Notes: a model not told the origin generated them from the letters alone. Positions 1 through 5,575 are shown, counted from the first letter of the stretch. The stretch: 6,075 nucleotides of DNA from Pseudomonadota bacterium (GCA_023391395.1 JAEWBA010000274.1:1-6075), one strand, 5' to 3'. A program made the numbers and translations.

Positions 1-441
1 CATGGCTGCGCCAAGCAAGGCGAACACCAGAATCCACCAGGGCGCCACGAAACCGATATCGACGAACAAGGCGGTCACGATGAACACCCCGCAACCGACC
101 CCCAGACCGCGCACCACCGAGGCCAGCACGTAGGCACCGAAGAACTCCCAGTGCGACAGCGGCGGCAGCAGGGTAAACACCAGGCTGCCCGTGATCTTGG
201 ACTGGATCAGTGAGGAGGAGCTGTTGGCGAAGGCGTTCTGCAGCACGCTCATCATCACCAGGCCGGGAATCAGGAAAGCGGTATAGCCCACGCCAGGATA
301 GACCTGCACATGCTCTTCCAGCACGTGGCCGAAGATCAGCAGGTACAGCATGGCAGTCAGGACCGGGGCGGCGATGGTCTGCATCGACACCTTCCAGAAG
401 CGCAGCACTTCCTTGTAGAGCAGGGTCTGGAAGCCGATCAT
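1..441 (-). CDS. ABC-2 type transporter permease, YadH-like (partial, 3' end beyond window)
   Basis: This is the N-terminal 147 residues of an inner-membrane permease; the gene continues past the left edge. It begins MIGFQTLLYKEVLRF, an amphipathic entry typical of ABC-2 permeases. A hydrophobic segment follows at about residues 22-38, then a hydrophobic stretch with PGLVMMSV (59-66) and NAFANSSSS (69-77), and further membrane segments at about 103-127 and 132-146. The PGL-MMSV-NA-AN pattern matches what I recall of E. coli YadH. The ATG overlaps the stop of the ATPase gene upstream (ATGA) and is preceded by a GGAGGG ribosome site, so the two are translationally coupled and should form one exporter. 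The family is ABC2_membrane (drug, polysaccharide or lipid export). The substrate cannot be told from sequence. Confidence in the family is high, in a specific function low. Confidence 0.93.
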   Translation of the reverse strand, partial: MIGFQTLLYKEVLRFWKVSMQTIAAPVLTAMLYLLIFGHVLEEHVQVYPGVGYTAFLIPGLVMMSVLQNAFANSSSSLIQSKITGSLVFTLLPPLSHWEFFGAYVLASVVRGLGVGCGVFIVTALFVDIGFVAPWWILVFALLGAAM

Positions 442-1346
442 TGCTCGCCCTCCATGATCTGGATGAACACATCTTCCAGATCGGCCTGCTGCAGTTGCAT
501 GTCCTCGATCCTTGCTCCGGCCTCGCGCAGATGCGCCAGGATAGGTTCGACATCGCGGTAATCGCTGATGCGGAAGGTGTACTTGCCACCCGCGCCCGAT
601 TCCTCCGGGTGCGCGAGCAAAGGCCTCAAGCCTTCCGGCAGCACGCCTTGCGCCAAGGTCACTACCATTTGCGAATTGGAAATGCGCCGGATCAGCTGCG
701 AGGTAGTGTCGAGTGCGACCACCTTGCCATGCTTGAGCATGGCAATGCGGTTGCACAGTGCTTCCGCCTCTTCGAGATAATGGGTGGTCAGCACAATGGT
801 GTGGCCTTCGCGGTTCAGGCGCGCGATGAATTTCCAAAGCGTCTGCCGCAATTCCACGTCCACGCCCGCGGTCGGCTCGTCCAGCACGATTACCGGCGGC
901 TTGTGCACCAAGGCCTGCGCCACCAACACACGGCGCTTCATGCCGCCCGACAGGGCGCGCATATTGGTGTCCGCCTTGTTAGTCAGGTCGAGGTTTTCCA
1001 TCACCTCGTCGATCCAGCGGTCGTTGTTCCTCAGGCCGAAATAGCCGGACTGCATGCGCAGGGTTTCGCGCACCGTAAAGAAAGGATCGAACACCAGTTC
1101 CTGCGGCACCACGCCAAGCCGCCGGCGCGCTTCGCGAAAATCCTTCACTACGTCATAGCCATGGATGGCGACGCTGCCGGAATCGGCGCGGTTCAGGCCG
1201 GCGATGATGGAAATCAGCGTGGTCTTGCCTGCACCATTGGGGCCGAGAAGCCCGAAAAACTCCCCCTCCTCGATCGACAGCGTCACACCGGCGAGCGCGC
1301 GCAGTGACTTGTAGCGTTTTTCGACATTGAGGATCTGCAGGGCCAT
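438..1346 (-). CDS. ABC transporter ATP-binding protein, YadG-like
   Basis: This 302-residue cytoplasmic ATPase powers the permease encoded next to it. Motifs occur in the expected order: Walker A GPNGAGKTT (35-43), Q-loop in VVPQE (Q82), signature LSGGM (132-136), Walker B VIVLDEP (152-158), D-loop GVD (161-163) and H-loop histidine in LTTHYLEEAE (H189). Residues about 220-302 form the C-terminal extension usual in ABC-2 exporter ATPases, ending in a DLEDVFIQI element typical of this group. Length and motif wording (GYD-KD, RRRLGVVPQE, LTTHYLEEAE) agree with E. coli YadG. I chose ATG 1346 because conserved sequence (MALQILNVEKRY) starts there. An in-frame ATG at 1385 would add 13 unconserved residues and lies inside a hairpin. 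Neither start has a clear Shine-Dalgarno. It follows mlaB after 133 bases and probably has its own promoter. The exported substrate is unknown. Confidence 0.95.
   Translation of the reverse strand: MALQILNVEKRYKSLRALAGVTLSIEEGEFFGLLGPNGAGKTTLISIIAGLNRADSGSVAIHGYDVVKDFREARRRLGVVPQELVFDPFFTVRETLRMQSGYFGLRNNDRWIDEVMENLDLTNKADTNMRALSGGMKRRVLVAQALVHKPPVIVLDEPTAGVDVELRQTLWKFIARLNREGHTIVLTTHYLEEAEALCNRIAMLKHGKVVALDTTSQLIRRISNSQMVVTLAQGVLPEGLRPLLAHPEESGAGGKYTFRISDYRDVEPILAHLREAGARIEDMQLQQADLEDVFIQIMEGEQ
448..453 (-). promoter_or_regulatory. Ribosome binding site of the permease gene
   Basis: GGAGGG on the minus strand lies 6 bases before the permease ATG, inside the last codons of the ATPase gene. 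It fixes the permease start at 441 and supports re-initiation at the ATGA overlap. Confidence 0.75.
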
Positions 1347-1381
1347 GCTGACTTGATTATGTTGCAAGAAGCGCGGGCAAG

Positions 1382-1398
1382 GCATGGCGAAGCCATGC
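1382..1398 (-). repeat. Hairpin in the presumed leader of the YadG-like ATPase gene
   Basis: A perfect 7-base inverted repeat (GCATGGC, 3-base loop, GCCATGC) ends 36 bases upstream of the chosen ATG 1346. On the transcribed strand the loop is TTC closed by C-G, which makes a compact stem. No T-run follows, so it is not a typical intrinsic terminator. If transcription starts near 1414 it would be the main secondary structure of the 5' leader. A role in mRNA stability or translation is inference. Confidence 0.45.
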
Positions 1399-1420
1399 GC
1401 GTGGCGCGAAGAAACTATCG

Positions 1421-1426
1421 ATTATA
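1421..1426 (-). promoter_or_regulatory. Candidate -10 box (TATAAT) for the ABC exporter genes
   Basis: A perfect TATAAT on the minus strand lies in the 133-base gap between mlaB and the ATPase gene. It would place a transcription start near 1414 and a leader of about 68 bases. No good -35 sits at 16-18 bases: the hexamer at 17 bases spacing is CGGCTT, and the better-looking TTGCAC (1440-1445) is only 13 bases away. A promoter needing an activator or with a weak -35 is possible. The gap size and the perfect hexamer in GC-rich DNA argue for a separate transcription unit. Confidence 0.45.
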
Positions 1427-1432
1427 TTGGAT

Positions 1433-1452
1433 TCCCGGCGTGCAAGCCGGGA
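1433..1452. repeat. Inverted repeat in the mlaB-ATPase gap, overlapping the -35 region
   Basis: TCCCGGC, a 6-base spacer and GCCGGGA form a perfect 7-7 inverted repeat. It sits 6 bases upstream of the TATAAT at 1421-1426, exactly where the -35 element would be, and begins 27 bases past the mlaB stop. It could be a protein binding site, or an RNA hairpin ending the mla message. No T-run follows on the minus strand, which weakens the terminator reading. Confidence 0.4.
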
Positions 1453-1479
1453 GGCGGGACGGATTGCCCCCGTGGACCG

Positions 1480-1770
1480 TCAATACTGCGACGGATGAAG
1501 GTGCGGCTTCCCGCGGTCCGGCAGGAGCTCGTCCACGCCGTAGACCTCAGCCAAGGCATGTAAATTGGCGGGAAAGTTGGCAAAGCTCAGCGATTTACCC
1601 TGCCGGCGCGCTCCCCGCTCCCAAGCCAGCAGGACGGCAAGGGCTGCGGAATCGACTTCTGCCAGGCCATTCAAATCGAAATGCGTCTGGCCGGTCGCAA
1701 TGGCTTGCAGGCCGGATTGGAGCGCTGTTGTGGCGTTGCTGACCGTGAGGCTGGGGCCGGGGCGATACAT
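1480..1770 (-). CDS. mlaB: MlaB, STAS-domain subunit of the MlaFEDB phospholipid transporter
   Basis: This 96-residue cytoplasmic STAS protein is about the length of E. coli MlaB (97). In the complex MlaB binds MlaF and is needed for its stability and ATPase activity. The visible core is a beta strand THFDLNGL (29-36), then VDSAALAVLLAW (39-50), the conserved STAS loop and helix, and a second motif LHALAEVYGVDELLP (70-84). In E. coli the equivalent loop reads VDT-GLALLL, and its threonine contacts MlaF; here Ser41 takes that place, which keeps the hydroxyl. The ATG starts one base after the mlaC stop (TAAGATG), so translation is likely coupled, with GGAAAG upstream as a weak ribosome site. 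It is the last gene of the mla run. STAS proteins are diverse, but position and motif make the identity secure. Confidence 0.93.
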   Translation of the reverse strand: MYRPGPSLTVSNATTALQSGLQAIATGQTHFDLNGLAEVDSAALAVLLAWERGARRQGKSLSFANFPANLHALAEVYGVDELLPDRGKPHLHPSQY

Positions 1771-1771
1771 C

Positions 1772-2416
1772 TTAGGAAGCTTTCCCGGTCTTGGCCGCGC
1801 TGGCAGACAGTTTCCTGTTCTTTTCCGCGAGGGTCTTGATCAAGCCATCGATGCCGCCCTTGCTGATCTCGGAAGCGAAGCTGCCCTTGTAGGTTTCGAC
1901 CAGCCATGCGCCAAGCACGTTGACGTCGTAGATCTTCCAGCCGGCCGGCGTCTTCATCAATCGATAGTTCAACTGGATCGGCTCGCCGCCGCGCTGCAGC
2001 ACCTGCGAGCGCACTTCGACTTCGTTGTCATCGGCTGCCCGCATCGGCTTGAATTCCAGGGTCTGATCCTTGATTTGCGTGATCGCTCCGGAATAGGTGT
2101 AGACCAGAAGGGAGCGGAACTCTTCGGTCAGCTGCTTTTTCTGCTCGGGCGTGGCCTGGCGCCAGAAACGCCCCGCTGCCAGTGCGGTCATGCGCTCGAA
2201 ATCCACATACGGAAGGATCTTGCTTTCGACCAGGTCCAGTACACGTTTTTGATTTCCGTTCTGGATTTCCTTGTCGGCCTTGGCCGCATTCAGCACTTCC
2301 TCACTGATACGTTTAACCAAAGCGTCAGGCGCTTCCTCAGCGTGAGCCGCAGGAACAAACGCGAGAGCACTGAAGAAAATGCCAACACCAGCCAATAAAG
2401 CTTGGAAGATTTTCAT
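1772..2416 (-). CDS. mlaC: MlaC, periplasmic phospholipid-binding carrier
   Basis: This 214-residue secreted protein carries phospholipid across the periplasm between MlaA at the outer membrane and MlaFEDB at the inner membrane. The signal peptide is clear: MK, a hydrophobic core (about 5-21), then VPAAHA with cleavage expected after Ala26. The mature part shows the Tol-Tol_Ttg2/MlaC family pattern: repeated acidic and basic helices (30-105), LLVYTYSGAI (103-112), then the strand block with YRLMKTPAGW (151-160), KIYDVNVLGAWLVETY (161-176) and a C-terminal helix. The lysine-rich tail (198-214) is unremarkable. ATG 2416 is chosen because the signal peptide begins there and GGGAA lies a few bases upstream; the frame stays open to 2512 but the added residues would spoil the signal. 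It is separated from mlaA by 73 bases and from mlaB by one. Confidence 0.95.
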   Translation of the reverse strand: MKIFQALLAGVGIFFSALAFVPAAHAEEAPDALVKRISEEVLNAAKADKEIQNGNQKRVLDLVESKILPYVDFERMTALAAGRFWRQATPEQKKQLTEEFRSLLVYTYSGAITQIKDQTLEFKPMRAADDNEVEVRSQVLQRGGEPIQLNYRLMKTPAGWKIYDVNVLGAWLVETYKGSFASEISKGGIDGLIKTLAEKNRKLSASAAKTGKAS

Positions 2417-2433
2417 GATTTCCCGGAGTGATG

Positions 2434-2450
2434 AAGCGCCCAAAGCGCTT
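2434..2450 (-). repeat. Hairpin in the mlaA-mlaC gap
   Basis: AAGCGC, a 5-base loop and GCGCTT form a perfect 6-base stem in the 73-base gap, 17 bases before the mlaC ATG and just upstream of its GGGAA ribosome site. No T-run follows. With the hairpin at the mlaA stop it makes this the most structured junction inside the operon. A role in tuning MlaC output is inference. Confidence 0.35.
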
Positions 2451-2489
2451 ATGTTCGTCTTGTCAGGGCAATAATTGTAGCCGCCCTTG

Positions 2490-3302
2490 TCATTTTGCCG
2501 CGCTGGCGGCAAATGAACTCATCATGCCGTCACCGGCTTTTTCCGATTCGACTACGGGCTTCCCGCCCGGTTCCGCGGCCTCTCCTTGCTCATCCAGCGC
2601 CTCATCCTCATAGGAAGAGCGCGGCGAGGCGCCATCACTGCGAATCTGGCTTCGGCGGCGCTGCAGATAGGCATCCCGGACAAACTCATACCGGTCCAGA
2701 GCGGCCTCTTCCAGCAGATTTGAGGCATCGAGCAAGGTCGCGCGCCGATCCACAAGGCGCACTACGCGGCCCGTATTGCGCCAGCGCACCGGGTCCTTGT
2801 AGCCCCATGGATCGCCCAGCAGATCGACCGGCGTGGCTATGGAATCGCGCACGGTGGAAGAGCCGAAGAAAGGCAGGACCACATAAGGCCCGGATTCCAC
2901 TCCCCATTTGCCGAGCGTCTGGCCGAAGTCGGCTCGGTGCTTGGGCAGACCGCCCTCGGATGCAATATCCAGGATGCCGCCGAAGCCCAGCACGGTATTA
3001 ATGGAAACCCGCATGATGTCGGACATTCCGTTTTCCACGCGGCCTTGCAAGAGGTTATTTATCGCAGTCCAGACATCGCCGAGGTTGCCGAAAAAGTTAC
3101 TCACTCCGGTCTGCACGAAACCCGGCGTCACATCGCGATAGACTTCAGCCGAGGGCTTCAGCGCCGTTCGGTCTATCGTGTCGTTCAATTCGAACATGGC
3201 CCGGTTGAACGGCTCAAACGGGTCCCGCGGATTGGTAGTCGTGGCACATCCTGACAGCGCAAGCGTCAGCGTCAGTATCACGATCCGGCCCACATGCTTC
3301 AT
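2490..3302 (-). CDS. mlaA: MlaA (VacJ), outer-membrane lipoprotein of the Mla pathway
   Basis: This 270-residue lipoprotein forms a doughnut-like channel in the inner leaflet of the outer membrane and passes mislocalised outer-leaflet phospholipids to MlaC, normally together with a trimeric porin. The signal ends in a lipobox LSGC with Cys19; residue +2 is Ala, which fits outer-membrane sorting. Family motifs follow in order: DPFEPFNRAMFELND (27-41), NFFGNLGDVWTAINNLLQG (69-87), FGQTLGKWGVESGPYVVLPF (126-145), the GSSTVRDSIATPVD segment (147-160) and WGYKDP (166-171). Residues about 217-270 form a polar, partly acidic, Gly/Ala-rich tail with no fold visible; E. coli MlaA is about 251 residues. 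The ATG overlaps the mlaD stop (ATGA), with GAAAGGG about 9 bases upstream, so MlaD and MlaA are translationally coupled. In E. coli vacJ is unlinked to mlaFEDCB; here it is inside the operon. Confidence 0.96.
   Translation of the reverse strand: MKHVGRIVILTLTLALSGCATTTNPRDPFEPFNRAMFELNDTIDRTALKPSAEVYRDVTPGFVQTGVSNFFGNLGDVWTAINNLLQGRVENGMSDIMRVSINTVLGFGGILDIASEGGLPKHRADFGQTLGKWGVESGPYVVLPFFGSSTVRDSIATPVDLLGDPWGYKDPVRWRNTGRVVRLVDRRATLLDASNLLEEAALDRYEFVRDAYLQRRRSQIRSDGASPRSSYEDEALDEQGEAAEPGGKPVVESEKAGDGMMSSFAASAAK
2494..2513 (-). repeat. Strong hairpin at the 3' end of mlaA
   Basis: TTTGCCGC, a 4-base loop and GCGGCAAA form a perfect 8-base stem covering the last codons of mlaA, directly before its TGA (2490-2492). 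It encodes the alanine-rich FAASAAK tail, so part of the symmetry could come from codon content. No T-run follows, and mlaC and mlaB lie downstream, so full termination is unlikely; partial attenuation or protection against 3' decay is possible. Confidence 0.45.
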
Positions 3303-3772
3303 TTGTCGTCGCCCTTTCCTTCGGCGGCCTTGCTATACAAGAATTGGCCGATCAGATTCTCCAGCACCACGGCCGACTGCGTCATCTTGATCCGGTCGCC
3401 GGCTTCGAGGTTATTGAGATCACCGCCCGCTTCCAGGCCGATATATTGTTCGCCCAACAAACCCGAGGTCAGAATTTTCGCCGAGGTGTCTTTCGGGAAT
3501 TTGTAAGCGCTTTCCAGGTTTAACGTCACGATTGCCTGAAAACTTTTGTCATCGAACTTGATGTCGCCGACCCGTCCCACCACCACGCCGGCGCTCTTGA
3601 CCGGGGCACGCGGCTTCAGGCCGCCGATGTTGTCGAACCGGGTAATGACCGGATAGGTCTCCTGGAACGACAAGGAACTCATGTTCCCGGCCTTCATTGC
3701 AAGAAATACCAGCGCCAGCGCGCCCAGCAGGACAAACAATCCAACCCACAAGTCTAATGATTTTCTTTGCAT
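3299..3772 (-). CDS. mlaD: MlaD, inner-membrane MCE-domain lipid-binding subunit
   Basis: This 157-residue protein has one N-terminal membrane segment (about 9-26) and a single periplasmic MCE domain (about 37-117), with TRFDNIGGLKPRAPVKSAGV (44-63), VGRVGDI (65-71) and LLGEQYIGLEAGGD (105-118). MlaD forms a hexameric ring on MlaE and gives lipids a hydrophobic pore. The pore-forming C-terminal helix is present as VVLENLIGQFLY (135-146), nearly as in E. coli, but the protein then ends within 11 residues, whereas E. coli MlaD (183) has a long polar tail. I chose ATG 3772: MQRKSLDLWVG is the usual MlaD start and AAGG lies 9 bases upstream. A GTG at 3802 would add ten residues, but its only purine-rich tract (GGGAAAG) directly abuts it. 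It lies 81 bases after mlaE and overlaps mlaA by four. Confidence 0.95.
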   Translation of the reverse strand: MQRKSLDLWVGLFVLLGALALVFLAMKAGNMSSLSFQETYPVITRFDNIGGLKPRAPVKSAGVVVGRVGDIKFDDKSFQAIVTLNLESAYKFPKDTSAKILTSGLLGEQYIGLEAGGDLNNLEAGDRIKMTQSAVVLENLIGQFLYSKAAEGKGDDK

Positions 3773-3853
3773 AACCGATACCTTGAATATGGGACGCTGC
3801 ACCTTTCCCGAATCAAACCCTCTGCATTCCTGCCATTCGCCGCGCCACGGTCA

Positions 3854-4633
3854 CTAGTTGAACATAAGCGCCGTCAGCAAAAAGTCCAGCCACAAGACCG
3901 ACAGCGAAGCAATCACCACCGTACGGGTGGTGGCGCGAGACACACCTTCCGGCGTCGGCTTGGCCTCGTAGCCCTGGTACAAGGCGATGAAGGTCACCGC
4001 GAAGCCGAACACCAGGCTCTTCAAGACGCCGTTGCCGATATCGGCCCAGACATCCACCCCCGCCTGCATCTGCGACCAGAAGGCACCTTCATCGACACCG
4101 ATCAGTTGCACGCCGACGATGTAACCGCCAAGAACCCCGACCGCACTGAAGATGCTGGCCAGGATCGGCATGGCAATCACGCCGGCCCAGAAGCGCGGCG
4201 CAAGCACGCGCTGCAAGGGATTGATGGCCATCATTTCCATGGCCGACAGCTGCTCGCCCGCCTTCATCAATCCGATTTCCGCCGTCAGCGAAGTACCGGC
4301 GCGCCCGGCAAACAGCAATGCCGTCACCACCGGCCCCAGTTCGCGCGTCAGCGACAGAGCCACCAACAGGCCAAGGGCTTGCTCGGACCCGTATTTGTTC
4401 AAAGTGTAATAGCCCTGCAAGCCCAGCACGAATCCGACGAACAGACCTGAGACGGCAATGATGACCAGCGAATAATTGCCGATGAAATGGATCTGGTCCG
4501 TCACCAGACGCGGCCGGCGCAACATGCCGGCCGATGCCCCCAGCACGGCGAAGAAGGTGCGCGTCGCAAAACCGACATTGAGGACGAATTCCCGTACCAG
4601 CCGTCCGAGGTTGGCAATCAGGTCGACGATCAC
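3854..4633 (-). CDS. mlaE: MlaE, permease subunit of the Mla phospholipid transporter
   Basis: This 259-residue inner-membrane protein is the usual length for MlaE. Two copies form the transmembrane core of MlaFEDB, between the MlaF ATPases and the MlaD ring. It opens with an amphipathic interfacial helix (about 5-35), then membrane segments at about 54-74, 86-110, 147-178 and 203-221 with a final one at 237-257. The family signature is intact: SLTRELGPVVTALLFAGRAG (94-113), then TSLTAEIGLMKAGEQLSAME (114-133), the region that couples to the ATPase. The start is GTG 4633, overlapping the mlaF stop (GTGA), with GGGAGGA five bases before it; no ATG fits as well. It follows mlaF directly, so ATPase and permease are made in balance. 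Confidence 0.96.
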   Translation of the reverse strand: MIVDLIANLGRLVREFVLNVGFATRTFFAVLGASAGMLRRPRLVTDQIHFIGNYSLVIIAVSGLFVGFVLGLQGYYTLNKYGSEQALGLLVALSLTRELGPVVTALLFAGRAGTSLTAEIGLMKAGEQLSAMEMMAINPLQRVLAPRFWAGVIAMPILASIFSAVGVLGGYIVGVQLIGVDEGAFWSQMQAGVDVWADIGNGVLKSLVFGFAVTFIALYQGYEAKPTPEGVSRATTRTVVIASLSVLWLDFLLTALMFN

Positions 4634-5454
4634 CGCGATCCTCCCATTTCAAAATCCTCGGCCAGCGACTTGCCTGCATAGTGGAAGGGAACCGGCCCGT
4701 CCGGTTCCGCATTGACGAACTGCCTCACGAAAGGATCGCTGGACACCAGCATCTCTTCAGGCGTCCCGGCCGCGACGATCTTGCCCTGGGAGAGGAAATA
4801 GACGTAATCCGCGATCTTGAACGATTCGTGCACATCGTGCGACACCAGGATCGAGGTGGAACCCAGGGCGTCGTTCAGGCGACGGATCAGATTGGCAGTC
4901 ACGCCCATTGAAATCGGATCGAGCCCGGCGAACGGTTCGTCGTACATGACCAATTGCGGGTCCAGCGCGATCGCGCGCGCCAGCGCCACACGGCGCGCCA
5001 TGCCGCCGGAAATCTCTGCGGGCTTCAGATGAGCGGCATTGCGCAACCCGACCGCGTTCAGCTTCATCAGCACCAAGTCGCGCAGCAGCTCTTCCGGCAG
5101 GTCGGTGTGTTCGCGCAAGGGGAAGGCGACATTCTCGAACACCGTCAGATCGGTAAACAGGGCGCCGTGCTGAAACAGCATGCCCATCTTGCGGCGCAGG
5201 CGATACAGGCCCGGAGTGTCCAGTTCGCCGACAAGCTGGCCGTCAACGCGAACCGTGCCCGAACTGGGGGCGAGCTGTCCGCCAATGAGGCGCAGAATCG
5301 TAGTCTTGCCGGAGCCGGACCCCCCCATGACGGCCACGACTTTCCCGCGCGGGAAGTCCATGTGCAGGCCCGAGAGGATGGGGCGCGCGCCATAGGAAAA
5401 ATGCAAATCGCGGATTTCGACGAGGTTCGGCACGACAGGGATTTTTTCTTCCAA
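4630..5454 (-). CDS. mlaF: MlaF, ATPase subunit of the Mla phospholipid transporter
   Basis: This 274-residue cytoplasmic ABC ATPase drives lipid movement by MlaFEDB. Motifs in order: the aromatic A-loop FSYG (19-22), Walker A GGSGSGKTT (44-52), Q-loop in LFQHGALF (Q95), signature ISGGM (148-152), Walker B LVMYDEP (168-174), D-loop GLDP (177-180) and H-loop in LVSHDVHE (H206). The C-terminal extension with DGPVPFHY (252-259) matches the MlaF-specific tail that reaches over to the partner ATPase and MlaB, separating this gene from other Mkl-type ATPases. The start is uncertain: the longest frame begins at TTG 5454, with no clear ribosome site. An in-frame GTG at 5433 would give 267 residues and still keep the conserved LVEIRDLHFSYG. 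No ATG lies before the conserved domain. It is first in the mla run, 222 bases after gltD. Confidence 0.94.
   Translation of the reverse strand: MEEKIPVVPNLVEIRDLHFSYGARPILSGLHMDFPRGKVVAVMGGSGSGKTTILRLIGGQLAPSSGTVRVDGQLVGELDTPGLYRLRRKMGMLFQHGALFTDLTVFENVAFPLREHTDLPEELLRDLVLMKLNAVGLRNAAHLKPAEISGGMARRVALARAIALDPQLVMYDEPFAGLDPISMGVTANLIRRLNDALGSTSILVSHDVHESFKIADYVYFLSQGKIVAAGTPEEMLVSSDPFVRQFVNAEPDGPVPFHYAGKSLAEDFEMGGSR
4639..4645 (-). promoter_or_regulatory. Ribosome binding site deciding the mlaE GTG start
   Basis: GGGAGGA on the minus strand ends five bases before GTG 4633. It lies in the last codons of mlaF (GGSR) and is the best Shine-Dalgarno match I noticed in the window. It supports the non-ATG start and coupling of mlaF to mlaE. 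Confidence 0.8.
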
Positions 5455-5461
5455 AGCTGCG

Positions 5462-5467
5462 ATTGTA
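5462..5467 (-). promoter_or_regulatory. Candidate -10 box (TACAAT) upstream of mlaF
   Basis: TACAAT on the minus strand ends seven bases before TTG 5454. I see no matching -35 at 16-18 bases (the hexamer at 17 is CCATGC). If used, transcription would start around 5457-5455, leaving almost no leader before the TTG and about 23 bases before GTG 5433. It is a weak candidate, but the 222-base gap and the start of a new pathway suggest a promoter somewhere here. Confidence 0.25.
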
Positions 5468-5490
5468 GTGCAGAAACGGCAATCGCATGG

Positions 5491-5506
5491 TTGAGCCGGT
5501 GCTCAA
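5491..5506. repeat. Perfect inverted repeat upstream of mlaF
   Basis: TTGAGC, a 4-base spacer and GCTCAA form a perfect 6-6 inverted repeat, 37 bases upstream of TTG 5454 and 24 bases upstream of the TACAAT hexamer. Its place fits an operator or activator site, or an RNA hairpin if transcription comes from gltD. I do not recognise it as the site of a known regulator. Confidence 0.35.
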
Positions 5507-5575
5507 ATCGCCTTCCGGAACTATCGCGCGCCGGACGGCAAGGAAGCACGGGATCGATAGAAAGAGTATGACCCT

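Noticed and set aside
210..1307. 365-codon open frame on the plus strand
   Set aside because: It lies antisense to the ABC ATPase and permease, which carry full family motifs. Its translation is rich in Arg, His and Gln with no recognisable domain, as expected of the reverse strand of GC-rich genes.
1565..2398. 277-codon open frame on the plus strand opposite mlaB and mlaC
   Set aside because: MlaB and MlaC are clear on the other strand. The plus-strand product shows no family features and has no convincing ribosome site.
2417..2512. Upstream extension of MlaC to 2512
   Set aside because: It would place 32 polar residues before a clear signal peptide and overlap the end of mlaA. ATG 2416 has its own ribosome site.
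3773..3802. Ten-residue N-terminal extension of MlaD from GTG 3802
   Set aside because: The only purine-rich tract (GGGAAAG) directly abuts the GTG, leaving no spacing. ATG 3772 has AAGG at nine bases and gives the standard MlaD start.
3773..3853. Possible promoter in the 81-base mlaE-mlaD gap (TTGATT and CATATT on the minus strand)
   Set aside because: The spacing is 19 bases and both hexamers are poor. Nothing else suggests a new transcription unit inside the mla run.
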